Shown: one piece after another, positions 8,332 to 16,852 of the stretch
Numbering within the stretch: position 1 is the first letter of the stretch
Layout of the letters: every line of letters begins with the position of its first letter
Assembly: GCA_021795435.1 (NCBI GenBank)
Contig: JAJYPJ010000001.1
Coordinates: forward strand, 1-64,000
DNA from: Pseudomonadota bacterium
GTDB lineage: Bacteria; Pseudomonadota; Gammaproteobacteria; Xanthomonadales; Rhodanobacteraceae
Reading direction: 5' to 3'
Length of the DNA: 64,000 nucleotides
Position numbers and translations under genes: made by a program
The notes under the pieces: model-generated
Database searches by the model: none
Seen by the model: only the letters and a program-made list of their open reading frames with translations
Told to the model about the DNA's origin: nothing

Positions 8332-8778
8332 TCAGCCGAGCACGCCGTGCTGGCGCAGCCACAGTTCGAATTGGCTGAGTGACATCGCGCCCGACATCCG
8401 TGCCAATTCGCGTCCGTCGCGGAACGCGATCAGGGTCGGGATGCTGCGAATGCCCAGCATCGCCGACGTGGATGGATTGTTGTCGGTGTCCAGCTTGGCG
8501 AATCGCACGTGCGGCTCGAATTGCCTTGAAGCCTGTTCGAATACCGGTGCGAAGGCCCGGCATGGGCCGCACCATGCTGCCCAGCAATCGACGACGACCG
8601 GCACGCGCGTCCGCCCGACCAGGCTGCTGAAGTTGGCGTCAGTCAGCGGGGCCGGATGGCCATCGAACAACAACTTTCCGCAGCGCCCACACTTCGGCTG
8701 TTGCTCCAGCCGAGCGGCGGGTACGCGATTGACCGCCAGGCAATGGGGGCAAGCGATCTCAAGGGCTTCATCGGGCAT
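8332..8778 (-). CDS. trxC: Thioredoxin 2 (TrxC)
   Basis: Cytosolic protein-disulfide reductase of 148 residues. The N-terminal zinc finger of thioredoxin 2 is present, with Cys10-x2-Cys13 and Cys30-x2-Cys33, followed by a complete thioredoxin domain with active site AAWCGPCRAF (Cys70 and Cys73) and the cis-proline loop IRSIPTLIAF. The start at 8778 has GGAG eight bases upstream. In E. coli trxC is under OxyR control; no OxyR site was recognised here. Its 5' end is divergent to the YscW-like lipoprotein gene. Confidence 0.95.
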   Translation of the reverse strand: MPDEALEIACPHCLAVNRVPAARLEQQPKCGRCGKLLFDGHPAPLTDANFSSLVGRTRVPVVVDCWAAWCGPCRAFAPVFEQASRQFEPHVRFAKLDTDNNPSTSAMLGIRSIPTLIAFRDGRELARMSGAMSLSQFELWLRQHGVLG

Positions 8779-8888
8779 GGAGCAACTCCAGTCGCGTGCG
8801 GCGAGCTTGCCGCCCGTGGATGGTCCTCGACATGGTGACGGTCGCGGACGAGTCAAGTGTCGTCCTGCGATGCGCCTCGTCAAAGGCT

Positions 8889-8916
8889 TTGCGCGACAAG
8901 GCCCTGCGGTTATATC
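8889..8916 (+). promoter_or_regulatory. Putative sigma-70 promoter for the YscW-like lipoprotein gene
   Basis: TTGCGC and TATATC are separated by 16 bases. The -10 ends nine bases before the ATG at 8926, so the leader would be only two or three bases long, and no Shine-Dalgarno is visible. Confidence 0.4.
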
Positions 8917-8925
8917 GTCGCCGAC

Positions 8926-9738
8926 ATGAGAAGACAGGGGTTATTGCGCGCTTCGGCCATGGTCCAAGCGCTGCCATTGCTGGTGCTGCTTGGACTGATG
9001 GCTGGATGCGCGCCAGTGGCCGTTCGACCACCCCCGGCTCCACCGCCGGCGGTGGTGCGATTCCACGGCAGCGTGGTCTACCCAGGGGCTGGATCTCTGC
9101 CGGACGGCGCCACGTTGACGGTGAGCCTCTACGAGCGGGGGGCCGTTGGAACTCGTGCCTTGGCCCACTCCCCCCCGGTGCCGGCCAGCGGGTCGCCGCA
9201 GGCCTTCGTGCTGGAGGTGCCGCAGTCGCTTTTGCGCGACGGGCAGTTTTATGTCCTGCGCGCACGCATCGACGATGCGGTCGGGCGGCCGCTGTGGATT
9301 CAGGCGGCACCGGCACCGGTGGACGTCGCAGTCGCCGCCCGGCCCGTCACGTTGTGGCTGATCAATATGGCGGCCAGTCTGCCGAAGCCGGTGTCGCGGC
9401 CGCTTGCCGGTGGTCAGGCAGTGCCGTCGGGACCGCCTGTACTGGTCGCGAACGGTCTTCGCCCGACTTGGACGGCACGGATCTTCGGCGTTCGTGGTGC
9501 AAGGCAACTGCGCACCAGCGTGGGCGCGCACGATCCGCTACGCCAGACCTATCGTGGTGTTTCCAGGCAGCGACTGGCGTCAGGCGTGGTCGTCTACGCG
9601 ACGGCCGACGGTTTCGTCACTCTCACGATCAGTCCAGGCAATTGCCGACTTCCGGCGGGTGCGCGGTCCATGGTCTGGCATGCGATCTTGGAGACGCCGG
9701 CGGCCACGTATCGCGGCTGCGCGAGCGGAATTCCTTGA
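8926..9738 (+). CDS. Lipoprotein with a YscW/YbaY-type domain
   Basis: A 270-residue protein with a hydrophobic leader ending in LLGLMAGC, a plausible lipobox, followed by a proline-rich linker. The segment VVRFHGSVVYPGAGSLPDGATL onward, with the strand FVLEVPQSLLRDGQFYVLRARI, resembles the YscW/YbaY family (type III secretion pilotin-like beta sandwich), which is widespread outside secretion systems. The C-terminal 100 residues include two cysteines (GNCRL and YRGCA) and look like a second small beta domain. ATG 8926 is preferred because a promoter lies immediately upstream and the lipobox falls in a normal place; ATG 8959 is an alternative. Specific function unknown. Confidence 0.75.
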   Translation: MRRQGLLRASAMVQALPLLVLLGLMAGCAPVAVRPPPAPPPAVVRFHGSVVYPGAGSLPDGATLTVSLYERGAVGTRALAHSPPVPASGSPQAFVLEVPQSLLRDGQFYVLRARIDDAVGRPLWIQAAPAPVDVAVAARPVTLWLINMAASLPKPVSRPLAGGQAVPSGPPVLVANGLRPTWTARIFGVRGARQLRTSVGAHDPLRQTYRGVSRQRLASGVVVYATADGFVTLTISPGNCRLPAGARSMVWHAILETPAATYRGCASGIP

Positions 9739-9765
9739 GCAGTTCCCGTGCAGCCGGGCTACACT
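9735..9765 (+). promoter_or_regulatory. Putative slyD promoter
   Basis: TTGAGC, 19 bases, TACACT, ending 26 bases before the slyD ATG. The -35 overlaps the stop codon of the preceding lipoprotein gene. Confidence 0.35.
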
Positions 9766-9791
9766 TGTGCTTTCGCCCGGTCGCTTAAGCC

Positions 9792-10283
9792 ATGCCCATT
9801 GCTGAAAATCAGGTCGTCAGCTTTCACTACCGCCTCAACGAGGGTGGTCGGCAGGTTGAGAGTTCATTTGATCGAAATGAGCCACTGCACGTGCTGATCG
9901 GGCACGGCAACATCATTCCCGGCCTCGAGCAGGCGCTGGTGGGTCGTGAGGTTGGAGACCGTTTCAGCGTCAGCGTGCCCCCGGAACTCGGCTACGGCCC
10001 GCGCCAGGAAGGCATGGTCGTGCGCGTGCCGAAGAAGTATTTCAGCCACGTCCCGCGCCTGGAGGCAGGAATGCTGGTACCCCTGGCGCTGAAAGGGGGC
10101 GGTCAGGAATGGGTTACCGTGGTCAAGGTGGGCATGACCGCAGTTGACGTGGATCGCAACCCCCCGATGGCTGGCAAGATCCTCGATTTCGAGGTCGAGA
10201 TTCTGGCTGCGCGCGAGGCGAGCAGCGAGGAAATGGCGCACAGGCACGCACACGGAGCGGATGGGACGCACGCGCACGGATGA
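9792..10283 (+). CDS. slyD: FKBP-type peptidyl-prolyl cis-trans isomerase SlyD
   Basis: Cytosolic folding factor and metallochaperone of 163 residues. The FKBP core is split by the IF chaperone insert as in SlyD: ENQVVSFHYRLNEGG at the start, GHGNIIPGLEQALVG at 36-50, the insert from about residue 70 to 125, and the returning strand AGKILDFEVEIL. The C-terminal tail is short but retains a metal-binding His cluster (HRHAHGADGTHAHG), which in E. coli delivers nickel. The tail is shorter and has fewer Cys than the E. coli one. It converges with the NlpC/P60 lipoprotein gene across 37 bases. Confidence 0.94.
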   Translation: MPIAENQVVSFHYRLNEGGRQVESSFDRNEPLHVLIGHGNIIPGLEQALVGREVGDRFSVSVPPELGYGPRQEGMVVRVPKKYFSHVPRLEAGMLVPLALKGGGQEWVTVVKVGMTAVDVDRNPPMAGKILDFEVEILAAREASSEEMAHRHAHGADGTHAHG

Positions 10284-10294
10284 AGCCTGGAGAG

Positions 10295-10310
10295 GGCTGC
10301 TGTTGCAGCC
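10295..10310. terminator. Hairpin between two convergent genes
   Basis: GGCTGC, TGTT, GCAGCC forms a perfect 6-bp stem in the 37-base gap between slyD and the NlpC/P60 gene. There is no T tract on either side, so termination activity is only a possibility. Confidence 0.3.
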
Positions 10311-10320
10311 GCAGGGGGAC

Positions 10321-10803
10321 TCAGCGCAAGACGCGCTTGCCATAGAGAAAATGGCTGTGCCAGTACGGGTTGTCCAGCCGGTCGAGGCGCACGGTGCCTC
10401 CCGTGTCCGGCGCGTGGACGAAGCGGCCCTTGCCCACGTAAATGCCGACATGGCTGACTCCGCCGCCGTCGGTTGCGAAGAACACGAGATCGCCCGGCTC
10501 GAGTTGGCCGCTTTCAACGCGCCGGTCGGGCAACCGGCTCATCGCAATGGAGGTTCGCGGGAGGTCCACGCCGGCATCCGTCCGGAAGACGTAGTCGACC
10601 AGGCCACTGCAGTCGAAGCCGCCTTCTGGCGTGTCCCCGCCCCAGCGGTAGGGTGTGCCCACGAGGCTGATGGCGCCAAACAGCACATCATTCGAGAGCA
10701 TCGCCCGAGTGCTGTCAGGCTGCAGGCGCTGGGGCGTGCTCGCGCAGGCGGCCAGCAGCAGCGCGGCGCAAGCGGTCAGGCCTAGTCGCAGCAATCGATG
10801 CAT
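10321..10803 (-). CDS. NlpC/P60 family lipoprotein, cell-wall endopeptidase
   Basis: A 160-residue predicted outer-membrane lipoprotein that would cut peptide cross-links or stems in murein. The signal ends in the lipobox ALLLAAC (Cys20). The NlpC/P60 catalytic residues are visible: Cys65 in GGFDCSGLV, His118 in GVSHVGIYV and His130 in RFVHAP. The size and layout match Spr/NlpC of E. coli. ATG 10803 has GAGG upstream; ATG 10815 would add four residues and remains possible. Confidence 0.93.
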   Translation of the reverse strand: MHRLLRLGLTACAALLLAACASTPQRLQPDSTRAMLSNDVLFGAISLVGTPYRWGGDTPEGGFDCSGLVDYVFRTDAGVDLPRTSIAMSRLPDRRVESGQLEPGDLVFFATDGGGVSHVGIYVGKGRFVHAPDTGGTVRLDRLDNPYWHSHFLYGKRVLR

Positions 10804-10913
10804 GGTCGGCCTCACGTGGCTCGTCGTGAGGTTAGCGCGACCGTCAGCTGGCGCAAGTCATGCCCGCGATCGGCCATGGCTCCAACCGGCCATTGCCTGC
10901 CTGCTGGGCTGAG

Positions 10914-11267
10914 TCAACTCGCGGCAGCGAGGTCGGCGCTTTGTTGGTCGAGCTGGCGTTCGAAGTCCAGCGAGCGTTGAAGTGCCGCCGCGCGTACGAC
11001 CGTCGGGACAACCTGACCGGATTTGCAGAGTTCGGCCAGGAGCGCCTGCTGCTGCGTCGTGAAACCGGGATCCATCTGGGCTTCGCTCAACGCAACGATC
11101 AGCGTGGCCAGCCAGCCACTTCCCTGATTGCGCAGGGCGAGCAGGAGTTCAGAGGTGGTGGCCATGGCGTTGGTCTCTTCGGCGAGGGCGTGAGCGATCA
11201 TGTCCCAGTCAAAGCAGGCTTCGTGCCACACATTGAGACAATGTAGAAACAAAGATTTACAGGCCAT
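10914..11267 (-). CDS. Small conserved-looking protein of unknown function
   Basis: A 117-residue protein I do not recognise. The N-terminus is odd for a cytosolic protein, with three cysteines and aromatic residues in FLHCLNVWHEACFDW. The rest is helical and Gln/Leu/Ala-rich (MATTSELLLALRNQG and QQQALLAELCKSGQ). The chosen start has GGAAAG upstream; ATG 11201 (MIAHALAEE) is an alternative that would drop the Cys-rich segment. There is no signal peptide or lipobox. It lies divergent to the D-amino-acid dehydrogenase-like gene, but nothing in the context gives its role. Confidence 0.55.
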   Translation of the reverse strand: MACKSLFLHCLNVWHEACFDWDMIAHALAEETNAMATTSELLLALRNQGSGWLATLIVALSEAQMDPGFTTQQQALLAELCKSGQVVPTVVRAAALQRSLDFERQLDQQSADLAAAS

Positions 11268-11381
11268 TTTGCAGGCTTTCCGGCGCAATTCGCGGTAGGC
11301 GACGCGTCACATTGCGACACTGGCACGACACGCCGCGGCAGATCGGCGCGTTGCCCTTTCGGTTTGGGGCCATGAACCTCC

Positions 11382-11387
11382 TACAAT
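11382..11387 (+). promoter_or_regulatory. Putative -10 element of the D-amino-acid dehydrogenase-like gene, leaderless
   Basis: TACAAT, six bases, then the ATG at 11394. No Shine-Dalgarno is present. The predicted transcription start coincides with the start codon. The -35 region is weak. Confidence 0.45.
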
Positions 11388-11393
11388 CTCGTT

Positions 11394-12647
11394 ATGAGCG
11401 AGAGGAACGACGTGCTGGTGTTGGGTGCCGGCGTAATCGGGCTGGCCTGCGCGCTGGAGTTGCTGAATCGGGGTGCGAGGGTGCGGGTCCTCGAGCAGGC
11501 GGTGCCTGGCGCAGGGGCCTCGCACGGGAACTGCGGAACGATCACGCCCAGCCACGCGCCACCGCTGACGGCACCGGGAACCATCCTGCGCGCGCTCCGT
11601 TCGCTCGGGCGGGTCGATGCGCCACTGCGCATCGACCCGAGACCGGATCTTGCGCGCTGGCGATGGCTTTTCGGACTCGCCACCCAGGCGCGCCCTCAAT
11701 CATTCTGGCGTGCTTCGCGCGCGCGCGCAGCGCTTCTGACTCGTTCGCGCGAGCTGTTTCCCTCCTGGCTGGCCGGAGCAGCCATCGACGCGGGATGGCA
11801 GGAGCCCGGATTGCTGCTGGTCTTTCGTGATGCCCGCGCGCTAGCCGCTGAGCGTCATTACATCGAGACATTGCATCGCCTGGACATCCCGGCGCGCATG
11901 CTTGCCGGAGACGAAGTCGAAGCACGTGAGCCGGCGCTGACGACGGGTGTCGCCGGCGCGATCGAACATGTCGGGGATGCTGTATTGCGCCCAGAGAGGC
12001 TCGTCGCCGGACTGGCCGCCCGAGTGCAAGCTTTGGGCGGCGTCATTGACACCGGCGTACGCGTCGAAGGGTTCGATTGCGCCGACCGACGCATCGTTGC
12101 CGTGCGGTCGGGGCACGGACGATTCACGGGCGACCAAATCGTCCTGGCGTTGGGCGCATGGTCGCCGCTTGTGGTTCGCGATCTAGGCCTCCGCATACCC
12201 GTCCAGCCTGGCAAAGGCTATTCGATCACCTGGGATGCGCAAGCCGGCGCGCCACGCGCGCCCCTTGTGCTCAAGGAGCGCAGCGTGTGCGTTACGGCCT
12301 GGCCGGACGGGTTTCGCCTCGGCAGCACCATGGAATTCGCCGGATGGAACGAAGGGCTTAACCCGCCCAGGCTCGCCGCGCTTCAACGCGCCGCAGCCGA
12401 GTATCTGAAGGTGCCGCCCACGGGTGGCCCGCGGGAGCAATGGTGGGGGTGGAGGCCGATGAGCCGTGACGAAGTGCCGCTTGTCGGTCCGAGCGGGCGC
12501 TGGCGCAACCTATGGCTTGCAACCGGACACGGCATGCTGGGGGTCAGCATGTGTGCGGCGACCGCCGAGCTGGTGGCCCAACAGATGAGTCGCGAGCCGC
12601 TGACGCTGGATGCGGCACCGTACGACCCGGCCCGCTTCGCCCTGTAG
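11394..12647 (+). CDS. FAD-dependent D-amino-acid dehydrogenase-like oxidoreductase
   Basis: A 417-residue DAO/DadA-family flavoenzyme. The ADP-binding loop VLGAGVIGLACALELL is at residues 9-24, followed by the acidic end of the second strand (RVLEQ), and the family segment ASHGNCGTITPSHAPPLTAPG recalls DadA and hydroxy-proline dehydrogenases. The C-terminus has GWRPMSRDEVPLVGP and WLATGHGMLGVSM, the FAD-closing motif. It probably oxidises a D-amino or imino acid and passes electrons to the respiratory chain. Identity is too uncertain to assign dadA itself. DUF2892 and an N-formylglutamate hydrolase gene follow on the same strand. Confidence 0.85.
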   Translation: MSERNDVLVLGAGVIGLACALELLNRGARVRVLEQAVPGAGASHGNCGTITPSHAPPLTAPGTILRALRSLGRVDAPLRIDPRPDLARWRWLFGLATQARPQSFWRASRARAALLTRSRELFPSWLAGAAIDAGWQEPGLLLVFRDARALAAERHYIETLHRLDIPARMLAGDEVEAREPALTTGVAGAIEHVGDAVLRPERLVAGLAARVQALGGVIDTGVRVEGFDCADRRIVAVRSGHGRFTGDQIVLALGAWSPLVVRDLGLRIPVQPGKGYSITWDAQAGAPRAPLVLKERSVCVTAWPDGFRLGSTMEFAGWNEGLNPPRLAALQRAAAEYLKVPPTGGPREQWWGWRPMSRDEVPLVGPSGRWRNLWLATGHGMLGVSMCAATAELVAQQMSREPLTLDAAPYDPARFAL

Positions 12648-12727
12648 GATCCCGCCTTGCGGTCGTCCCCCCAGCACCGGTTCGACTAGCGCATTAGGAT
12701 GGGATTTCCTTGTATCGGAGGCATGCC

Positions 12728-12937
12728 ATGAAAGCCAATGTCGGCAGTCTGGATCGCATCGTTCGCATTGCCATCGGCATTGCGCTGCTTGCGCTCGTCT
12801 TTATTCTTCCCGGGAGCACGCGCTGGTGGGGCCTGATCGGGCTACTTCCGCTGGCGTCCGGGCTTTTCTCGATCTGTCCGGCGTACGCGTTGTTCGGGAT
12901 CAATACCTGCTCCCTCAAGGACCGGGCGGGCCGTTGA
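12728..12937 (+). CDS. DUF2892 (YgaP-type) two-helix membrane protein
   Basis: A 69-residue inner-membrane protein. It starts MKANVGSLDRIVRIAIG, the diagnostic N-terminus of this family, followed by two hydrophobic helices and a CPAYALFGINTC segment between and after them. In E. coli the same module is fused to the rhodanese YgaP; here it stands alone. ATG 12728 fits the family start better than ATG 12710. It ends five bases before the next gene, so co-translation is likely. No biochemical role is established. Confidence 0.88.
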   Translation: MKANVGSLDRIVRIAIGIALLALVFILPGSTRWWGLIGLLPLASGLFSICPAYALFGINTCSLKDRAGR

Positions 12938-12942
12938 GCACG

Positions 12943-13728
12943 ATGGCCGACTTCACCCTGCTGACCGGCAGTGCACCGCTGCTGGTCAGCTTGCCGCACG
13001 ATGGCGTCGAGATTCCGGTCGAAATCGCTGAATCGATGCGGCCTGAGGCGATTCGTGTACCGGATACCGACTGGCACGTCGCGCGTTTGTATGAATTCGC
13101 CCACGGACTCGGTGCCAGCGTGCTCGTGCCGCGCTGGTCCCGTTACGTGATCGACTTGAACCGGCCACCCGACGGGGCGCCGTTGTACCCCGGCAAGGCG
13201 GAAACATCCCTGTGTCCGACTCAGAGTTTTGCCGGCGGGCCGCTGTACAAGGCGGGCGCAGAGCCGGATGCCGCGGAAATTGCGGCACGCCGCCAGCGAT
13301 ACTGGCAGCCTTATCACGATGCGCTTTCTGCCGAACTTGATCGACTGCATTCCCGCTACCCACGGGTTCTCCTCTGGGAGGGTCACTCGATCCGCTCCCG
13401 GGTGCCGAGGCTGTTCGATGGTGTTTTGCCTGATCTGAACCTCGGCAGTGCCGATGGCCTGAGCTGCGGCATGCGGGTCCAGGGGGCGATTGCTCGTGTG
13501 CTTGCTGCGCAGGGAACCTACAGTTTCGTCATCAATGGCCGCTTCAAGGGCGGCTACATCACCCGCCACTACGGGCAGCCAGACCAGGGCGTGCACGCCT
13601 TGCAGCTGGAGCTGGCGCAGCATACCTACATGGACGAAGACACGTTTGTCTGGAACGCCGCCCGCGCCGCTCGCCTGCAGGCGGTTTTAGGTGCACTCCT
13701 GGACGCGGGCCTGGCCGCAGTCCAATGA
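12943..13728 (+). CDS. hutG: N-formylglutamate amidohydrolase (deformylase)
   Basis: A 261-residue zinc hydrolase family member that releases formate from N-formyl-L-glutamate, the last step of one histidine degradation route. Visible landmarks are PLLVSLPHDGVEIP at 11-24, PDTDWHVARLYEFA, RYVIDLNRPPDG, LLWEGHSIRS with the metal-ligand His, and FKGGYITRHYG. No other hut genes (hutH, hutU, hutI) are nearby, so it may act in a different setting, for instance on other N-formyl amino acids. The start is five bases past the DUF2892 stop. The frame is open far upstream but carries the preceding genes in another frame. Confidence 0.88.
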   Translation: MADFTLLTGSAPLLVSLPHDGVEIPVEIAESMRPEAIRVPDTDWHVARLYEFAHGLGASVLVPRWSRYVIDLNRPPDGAPLYPGKAETSLCPTQSFAGGPLYKAGAEPDAAEIAARRQRYWQPYHDALSAELDRLHSRYPRVLLWEGHSIRSRVPRLFDGVLPDLNLGSADGLSCGMRVQGAIARVLAAQGTYSFVINGRFKGGYITRHYGQPDQGVHALQLELAQHTYMDEDTFVWNAARAARLQAVLGALLDAGLAAVQ

Positions 13729-13951
13729 ATCGATGATTCGGCACCGAAGCAGGGTCCCCTAGCGACCGTGCGCGGCACGCGACAGGTCGCTGCGATGCAC
13801 CGCCCCAGCGCCGACCTTTACTTGCACAATCCACCCGATGAGTTGTTCAGCCTGCAGTGCGAGAGGCTCGGGCAACGTGGACTGGCCGCATCATTGGCTG
13901 CGGTCGGGCCATGGTGCGACAACTGCAGGCCAACCCACGAGGATTGAAGTC

Positions 13952-14266
13952 ATGCGCAAGTTCGCCGTTCCGATGCTGCTGCTTGGGGCAATGCTGTTCT
14001 CGGGCTCGGTATTCGCTGCTCAGGGCACCTCACCAACGGAGCCAATGCCCACGGTCAAGCATGAGATGAAGCAGGAGACCAAGACAAATAAAAAAATGGT
14101 CAAACGCCATACGACAATGGCGAAGCACAAGACCAAGAAGACTTGGCACCATGCCAAGGCCACCAAGCACACCAAGAAGAAATGGCATGCCAGCAAGCGC
14201 GTCAAGCACGCCAAAAAGGTGGAGCTGAAAAAGCCGGGATCAGCGGCGACGAATGGCGGCATGTAA
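13952..14266 (+). CDS. Exported Lys/His-rich basic protein (Asr-like)
   Basis: A 104-residue protein with a clean signal peptide (MRKFAVPMLLLGAMLFSGSVFA) and a mature part made largely of Lys, His, Thr and Ala, with repeats of the kind HTTMAKHKTKKTW, HHAKATKHTKKKW and HASKRVKHAKK. The architecture, exported and intrinsically disordered with extreme basicity, recalls the acid-shock protein Asr of E. coli, though no true alignment can be claimed. Adenine-rich codons make it stand out from its GC-rich neighbours. A GAGG Shine-Dalgarno precedes ATG 13952. The longer frame from 13838 lacks a signal sequence. It could buffer the periplasm, bind anionic polymers or be antimicrobial; none is proven. 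Confidence 0.75.
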   Translation: MRKFAVPMLLLGAMLFSGSVFAAQGTSPTEPMPTVKHEMKQETKTNKKMVKRHTTMAKHKTKKTWHHAKATKHTKKKWHASKRVKHAKKVELKKPGSAATNGGM

Positions 14267-14577
14267 GGGAAAGATCGAGACAAAGGCGGGTACGGTTTTG
14301 CGAACGTCTCCAGCGATGACGCGGGGGGCGTTCGCACTATTCGTCCGACGAAACGGTGGGCGATCGGGTGATCGTCCACTGGCGCCATCTGCGCCAGGGG
14401 TGGGCCGAGGCATAGGCGGCTCAGGGGATCCCCTTGCTGGATCAGCGTCGCCGGAGCGGCCCTGACCGTCCGGCCGGCGTCTCGTCAGGCGAGCGCCGGG
14501 CCAAATGCTGGATGCTCTAAACGATGACGCGGTTGCCCAAGCCCATGGTGCTCGCGGGCAGTGGGCGGGCCCGTTGG
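14267..14577. other. Intergenic region between convergent genes, with hairpin
   Basis: 311 bases between the basic exported protein and the carbonic anhydrase gene. The only clear structure is a perfect 7-bp inverted repeat, CTGGCGC, CATCT, GCGCCAG at 14379-14397, lacking a T tract, which may act as a bidirectional terminator. No gene was recognised. Confidence 0.35.
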
Positions 14578-15243
14578 TCAGCGCGCGAAATCGACCGGCT
14601 TGGCGAGTCCGCCGAGCGCGGTCGCTTGGGCTGCGGCAAGATCGTCGAGGCAGTCAACGCGCATGCCGAGGGGGCGAATCTGGCCATCGACCAGGCTATA
14701 GATCCATGCATGGACCGCCAGCCGCTGGCCGCGCGCCCAGGCGTCCTGCACCACGGTGGTCAGGCAGACATTGGAAGCTTGCTCGATGACATTGAGTTCG
14801 CACAGGCGCGCATTCCGCAGGCTGTCCATGTCGACCACATCGAGGACCGCCCGGTGCTTGATCATCACGTCCCCGACGTGGCGAAGCCAGTTGTCCACGA
14901 GCCCCATCCTGCGCTGCTCCAGAACCGCTTGCACGCCGCTGCAGCCGTAGTGGCCGACGACGAGGATATGCTTGACCTTGAGGACGTCGACGGCGAACTG
15001 GATGGTGCTCAGGCAGTTGAGATCGCCATGGGCGACCACGTTGGCGACGTTGCGATGGACGAATACTTCGCCCGGTGGAAGGCCGATGATTTCGTTGGCG
15101 GGGACCCGGCTGTCGGCACAGCCAATCCACAGGTACTGCGGCGCCTGTTGTCGTGACAGTCGCTTGAAAAATTCCGGTTCGCGCGCGCGTTGCCCATCCG
15201 CCCATTGACGGTTGTTGGCAAGCAGCTCGGCAATCTCAGGCAT
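14578..15243 (-). CDS. can: Beta-class carbonic anhydrase
   Basis: Interconverts CO2 and bicarbonate in the cytosol. The 221-residue protein has all beta-class zinc ligands and the Asp-Arg dyad: Cys42, Asp44 and Arg46 in WIGCADSRVPANE, and His98 and Cys101 in VVGHYGCSGV. FVHRNVANVV and the late WARGQRLAVHAWIYSL also match E. coli Can/YadF. The start is ATG 15243 (MPEIAELLANNRQW); the open extension upstream does not fit the family. A TATCCT hexamer lies six bases before this ATG, so this could be another leaderless gene, though the match is weak. Confidence 0.96.
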   Translation of the reverse strand: MPEIAELLANNRQWADGQRAREPEFFKRLSRQQAPQYLWIGCADSRVPANEIIGLPPGEVFVHRNVANVVAHGDLNCLSTIQFAVDVLKVKHILVVGHYGCSGVQAVLEQRRMGLVDNWLRHVGDVMIKHRAVLDVVDMDSLRNARLCELNVIEQASNVCLTTVVQDAWARGQRLAVHAWIYSLVDGQIRPLGMRVDCLDDLAAAQATALGGLAKPVDFAR

Positions 15244-15370
15244 GGGGCAAGGATAACGCACGGCCGATGACGCCATCCGAAGGCTGCCACGACGACTCGC
15301 GCGCCCGGCACAGGCTCATGCTGTCCATCGAATGCGACTTCGCCGTCCGGGCGGGGCCGCCGATGGGCTC

Positions 15371-16768
15371 CTAGTAGAGGGCATTGCCGGGCGTGCGCGG
15401 GTACGGGATGGCATCGCGAATATTGGCGAGGCCGCACAAGTACACGAGCAGGCGCTCGAACCCCAGGCCAAAGCCGGCATGCGGCACGGTTCCATAGCGG
15501 CGCAGATCGCGATACCACTCGTAGTGCGCAGGGTCGAGGCCGAACTGCGCCATTCGCCGGTCCAGGAAATCCAGGCGTTCTTCGCGCTGGCTGCCACCGA
15601 TGATTTCCCCAATGCCGGGTGCCAGGACGTCCATGGCCGCGACCGTGCGCCCATCATCATTCAGGCGCATGTAGAAGGCTTTGATCGACTCGGGATAGTT
15701 CATGACCACGACGGGGCGGCCGACATAGTCTTCGGCGAGGTACCGCTCGTGTTCCGTTTGCAGGTCCATGCCCCACTGGACGGGAAATTCGAATCGTCTT
15801 GGCGCTTTCTGGAGGACGTCAATGGCATCGGAATAATCGAGTCGCGCGAACGGATGGCGGACAAACGATTCGAGGCGGCTAATGGCCTTCGGCTCGACTC
15901 GCTCGGCGAAAAACGCGAGGTCATCCGCGCGCTCGGACAAGACGGCCTCGAAAATGGCCTTGAGGAAGCCTTCCGCAAGCGTGGCGTCCGCATCCAGGTC
16001 GGCGAATGCGATCTCGGGCTCGACCATCCAGAATTCCGCCAGATGTCGCGCGGTGTTGGAATTCTCGGCGCGAAAGGTGGGGCCGAACGTATAAACCCTG
16101 CTGAGTGCGAGACAGTAGGCCTCGACGTTCAACTGCCCGGACACGGTGAGGAAGGCCTCCTTCCCGAAGAAGTCCTTCCCGAAGTCGATGCCGCCACCGG
16201 GCGTACGCGGCAGGTTCGCCATGTCCAGCGTGGACACACGGAACATTTGGCCGGCGCCCTCGGCGTCGGATGTCGTCACGATGGGTGTGTTGACCCAGAC
16301 GAAGCCCTGGTCGCCCAGCCAGCGGTGTATGGCGCTCATGGCCGTATGCCGCATCCGCGCAACGGCGCCGATCAGGTTGGTACGCGGCCGGAGGTGGGGG
16401 ATTTCGCGCAGGAACTCCAGTGAATGGGCCTTCGGCTGGACGGGATAGGTTTCCGGGTCGTCGACGAAGCCGACAACCTCGATATCGGTTGCCTGCAATT
16501 CGACGGCTTGGCCCTGACCCTGCGACGCGACCAGCATGCCGGTCGCGCGCAGGGCGCAGCCTGCCGTTAGGCGCTTCACTTCCGACTCGTAATTGGCAAG
16601 CGTGGCCGGTGCCACGACCTGGATTGGAGCGAAGCATGAACCATCGGTCAGGTTGATGAATGACAGGCCGGCCTTGGAGTCGCGGCGCGTCCGTACCCAC
16701 CCCTGAACCGTTGCCTGATGGCCAGTCTGATTGCCGGTCAGCGCCTGCTTGACACTGAGGATTGCCAT
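15371..16768 (-). CDS. asnS: Asparaginyl-tRNA synthetase
   Basis: Class IIb synthetase of 465 residues, the usual bacterial length. The N-terminal anticodon-binding OB domain carries [20 protein letters not shown]. Class II motif 1 lies around [19 protein letters not shown], motif 2 is [21 protein letters not shown], and motif 3 is [16 protein letters not shown] near the C-terminus. The true start is ATG 16768 ([10 protein letters not shown]), with GGAG ten bases upstream; the frame remains open another 600 bases, through the divergent neighbour, by GC bias only. Presence of AsnRS suggests Asn-tRNA is charged directly. Confidence 0.97.
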   Translation of the reverse strand: MAILSVKQALTGNQTGHQATVQGWVRTRRDSKAGLSFINLTDGSCFAPIQVVAPATLANYESEVKRLTAGCALRATGMLVASQGQGQAVELQATDIEVVGFVDDPETYPVQPKAHSLEFLREIPHLRPRTNLIGAVARMRHTAMSAIHRWLGDQGFVWVNTPIVTTSDAEGAGQMFRVSTLDMANLPRTPGGGIDFGKDFFGKEAFLTVSGQLNVEAYCLALSRVYTFGPTFRAENSNTARHLAEFWMVEPEIAFADLDADATLAEGFLKAIFEAVLSERADDLAFFAERVEPKAISRLESFVRHPFARLDYSDAIDVLQKAPRRFEFPVQWGMDLQTEHERYLAEDYVGRPVVVMNYPESIKAFYMRLNDDGRTVAAMDVLAPGIGEIIGGSQREERLDFLDRRMAQFGLDPAHYEWYRDLRRYGTVPHAGFGLGFERLLVYLCGLANIRDAIPYPRTPGNALY

Positions 16769-16840
16769 GTTTCGTGTACTCCGCTTGCGCGCCGGCGCAT
16801 GCCCCAAAGCGTTGATCGTACCCGACGCGCCGCGGCGCGC

Positions 16841-16846
16841 TAAACT
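16841..16846 (+). promoter_or_regulatory. Putative -10 element of the A-type carrier gene, leaderless
   Basis: TAAACT, six bases, then ATG 16853, with no Shine-Dalgarno. The arrangement is the same as at pssA on the other strand. Confidence 0.4.
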
Positions 16847-16852
16847 GCGCGC

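Noticed and set aside
15332-16423. 363-residue open frame antisense to asnS
   Set aside because: A GC-skew shadow: no motifs, no start signal, and asnS is complete and conserved on the other strand.
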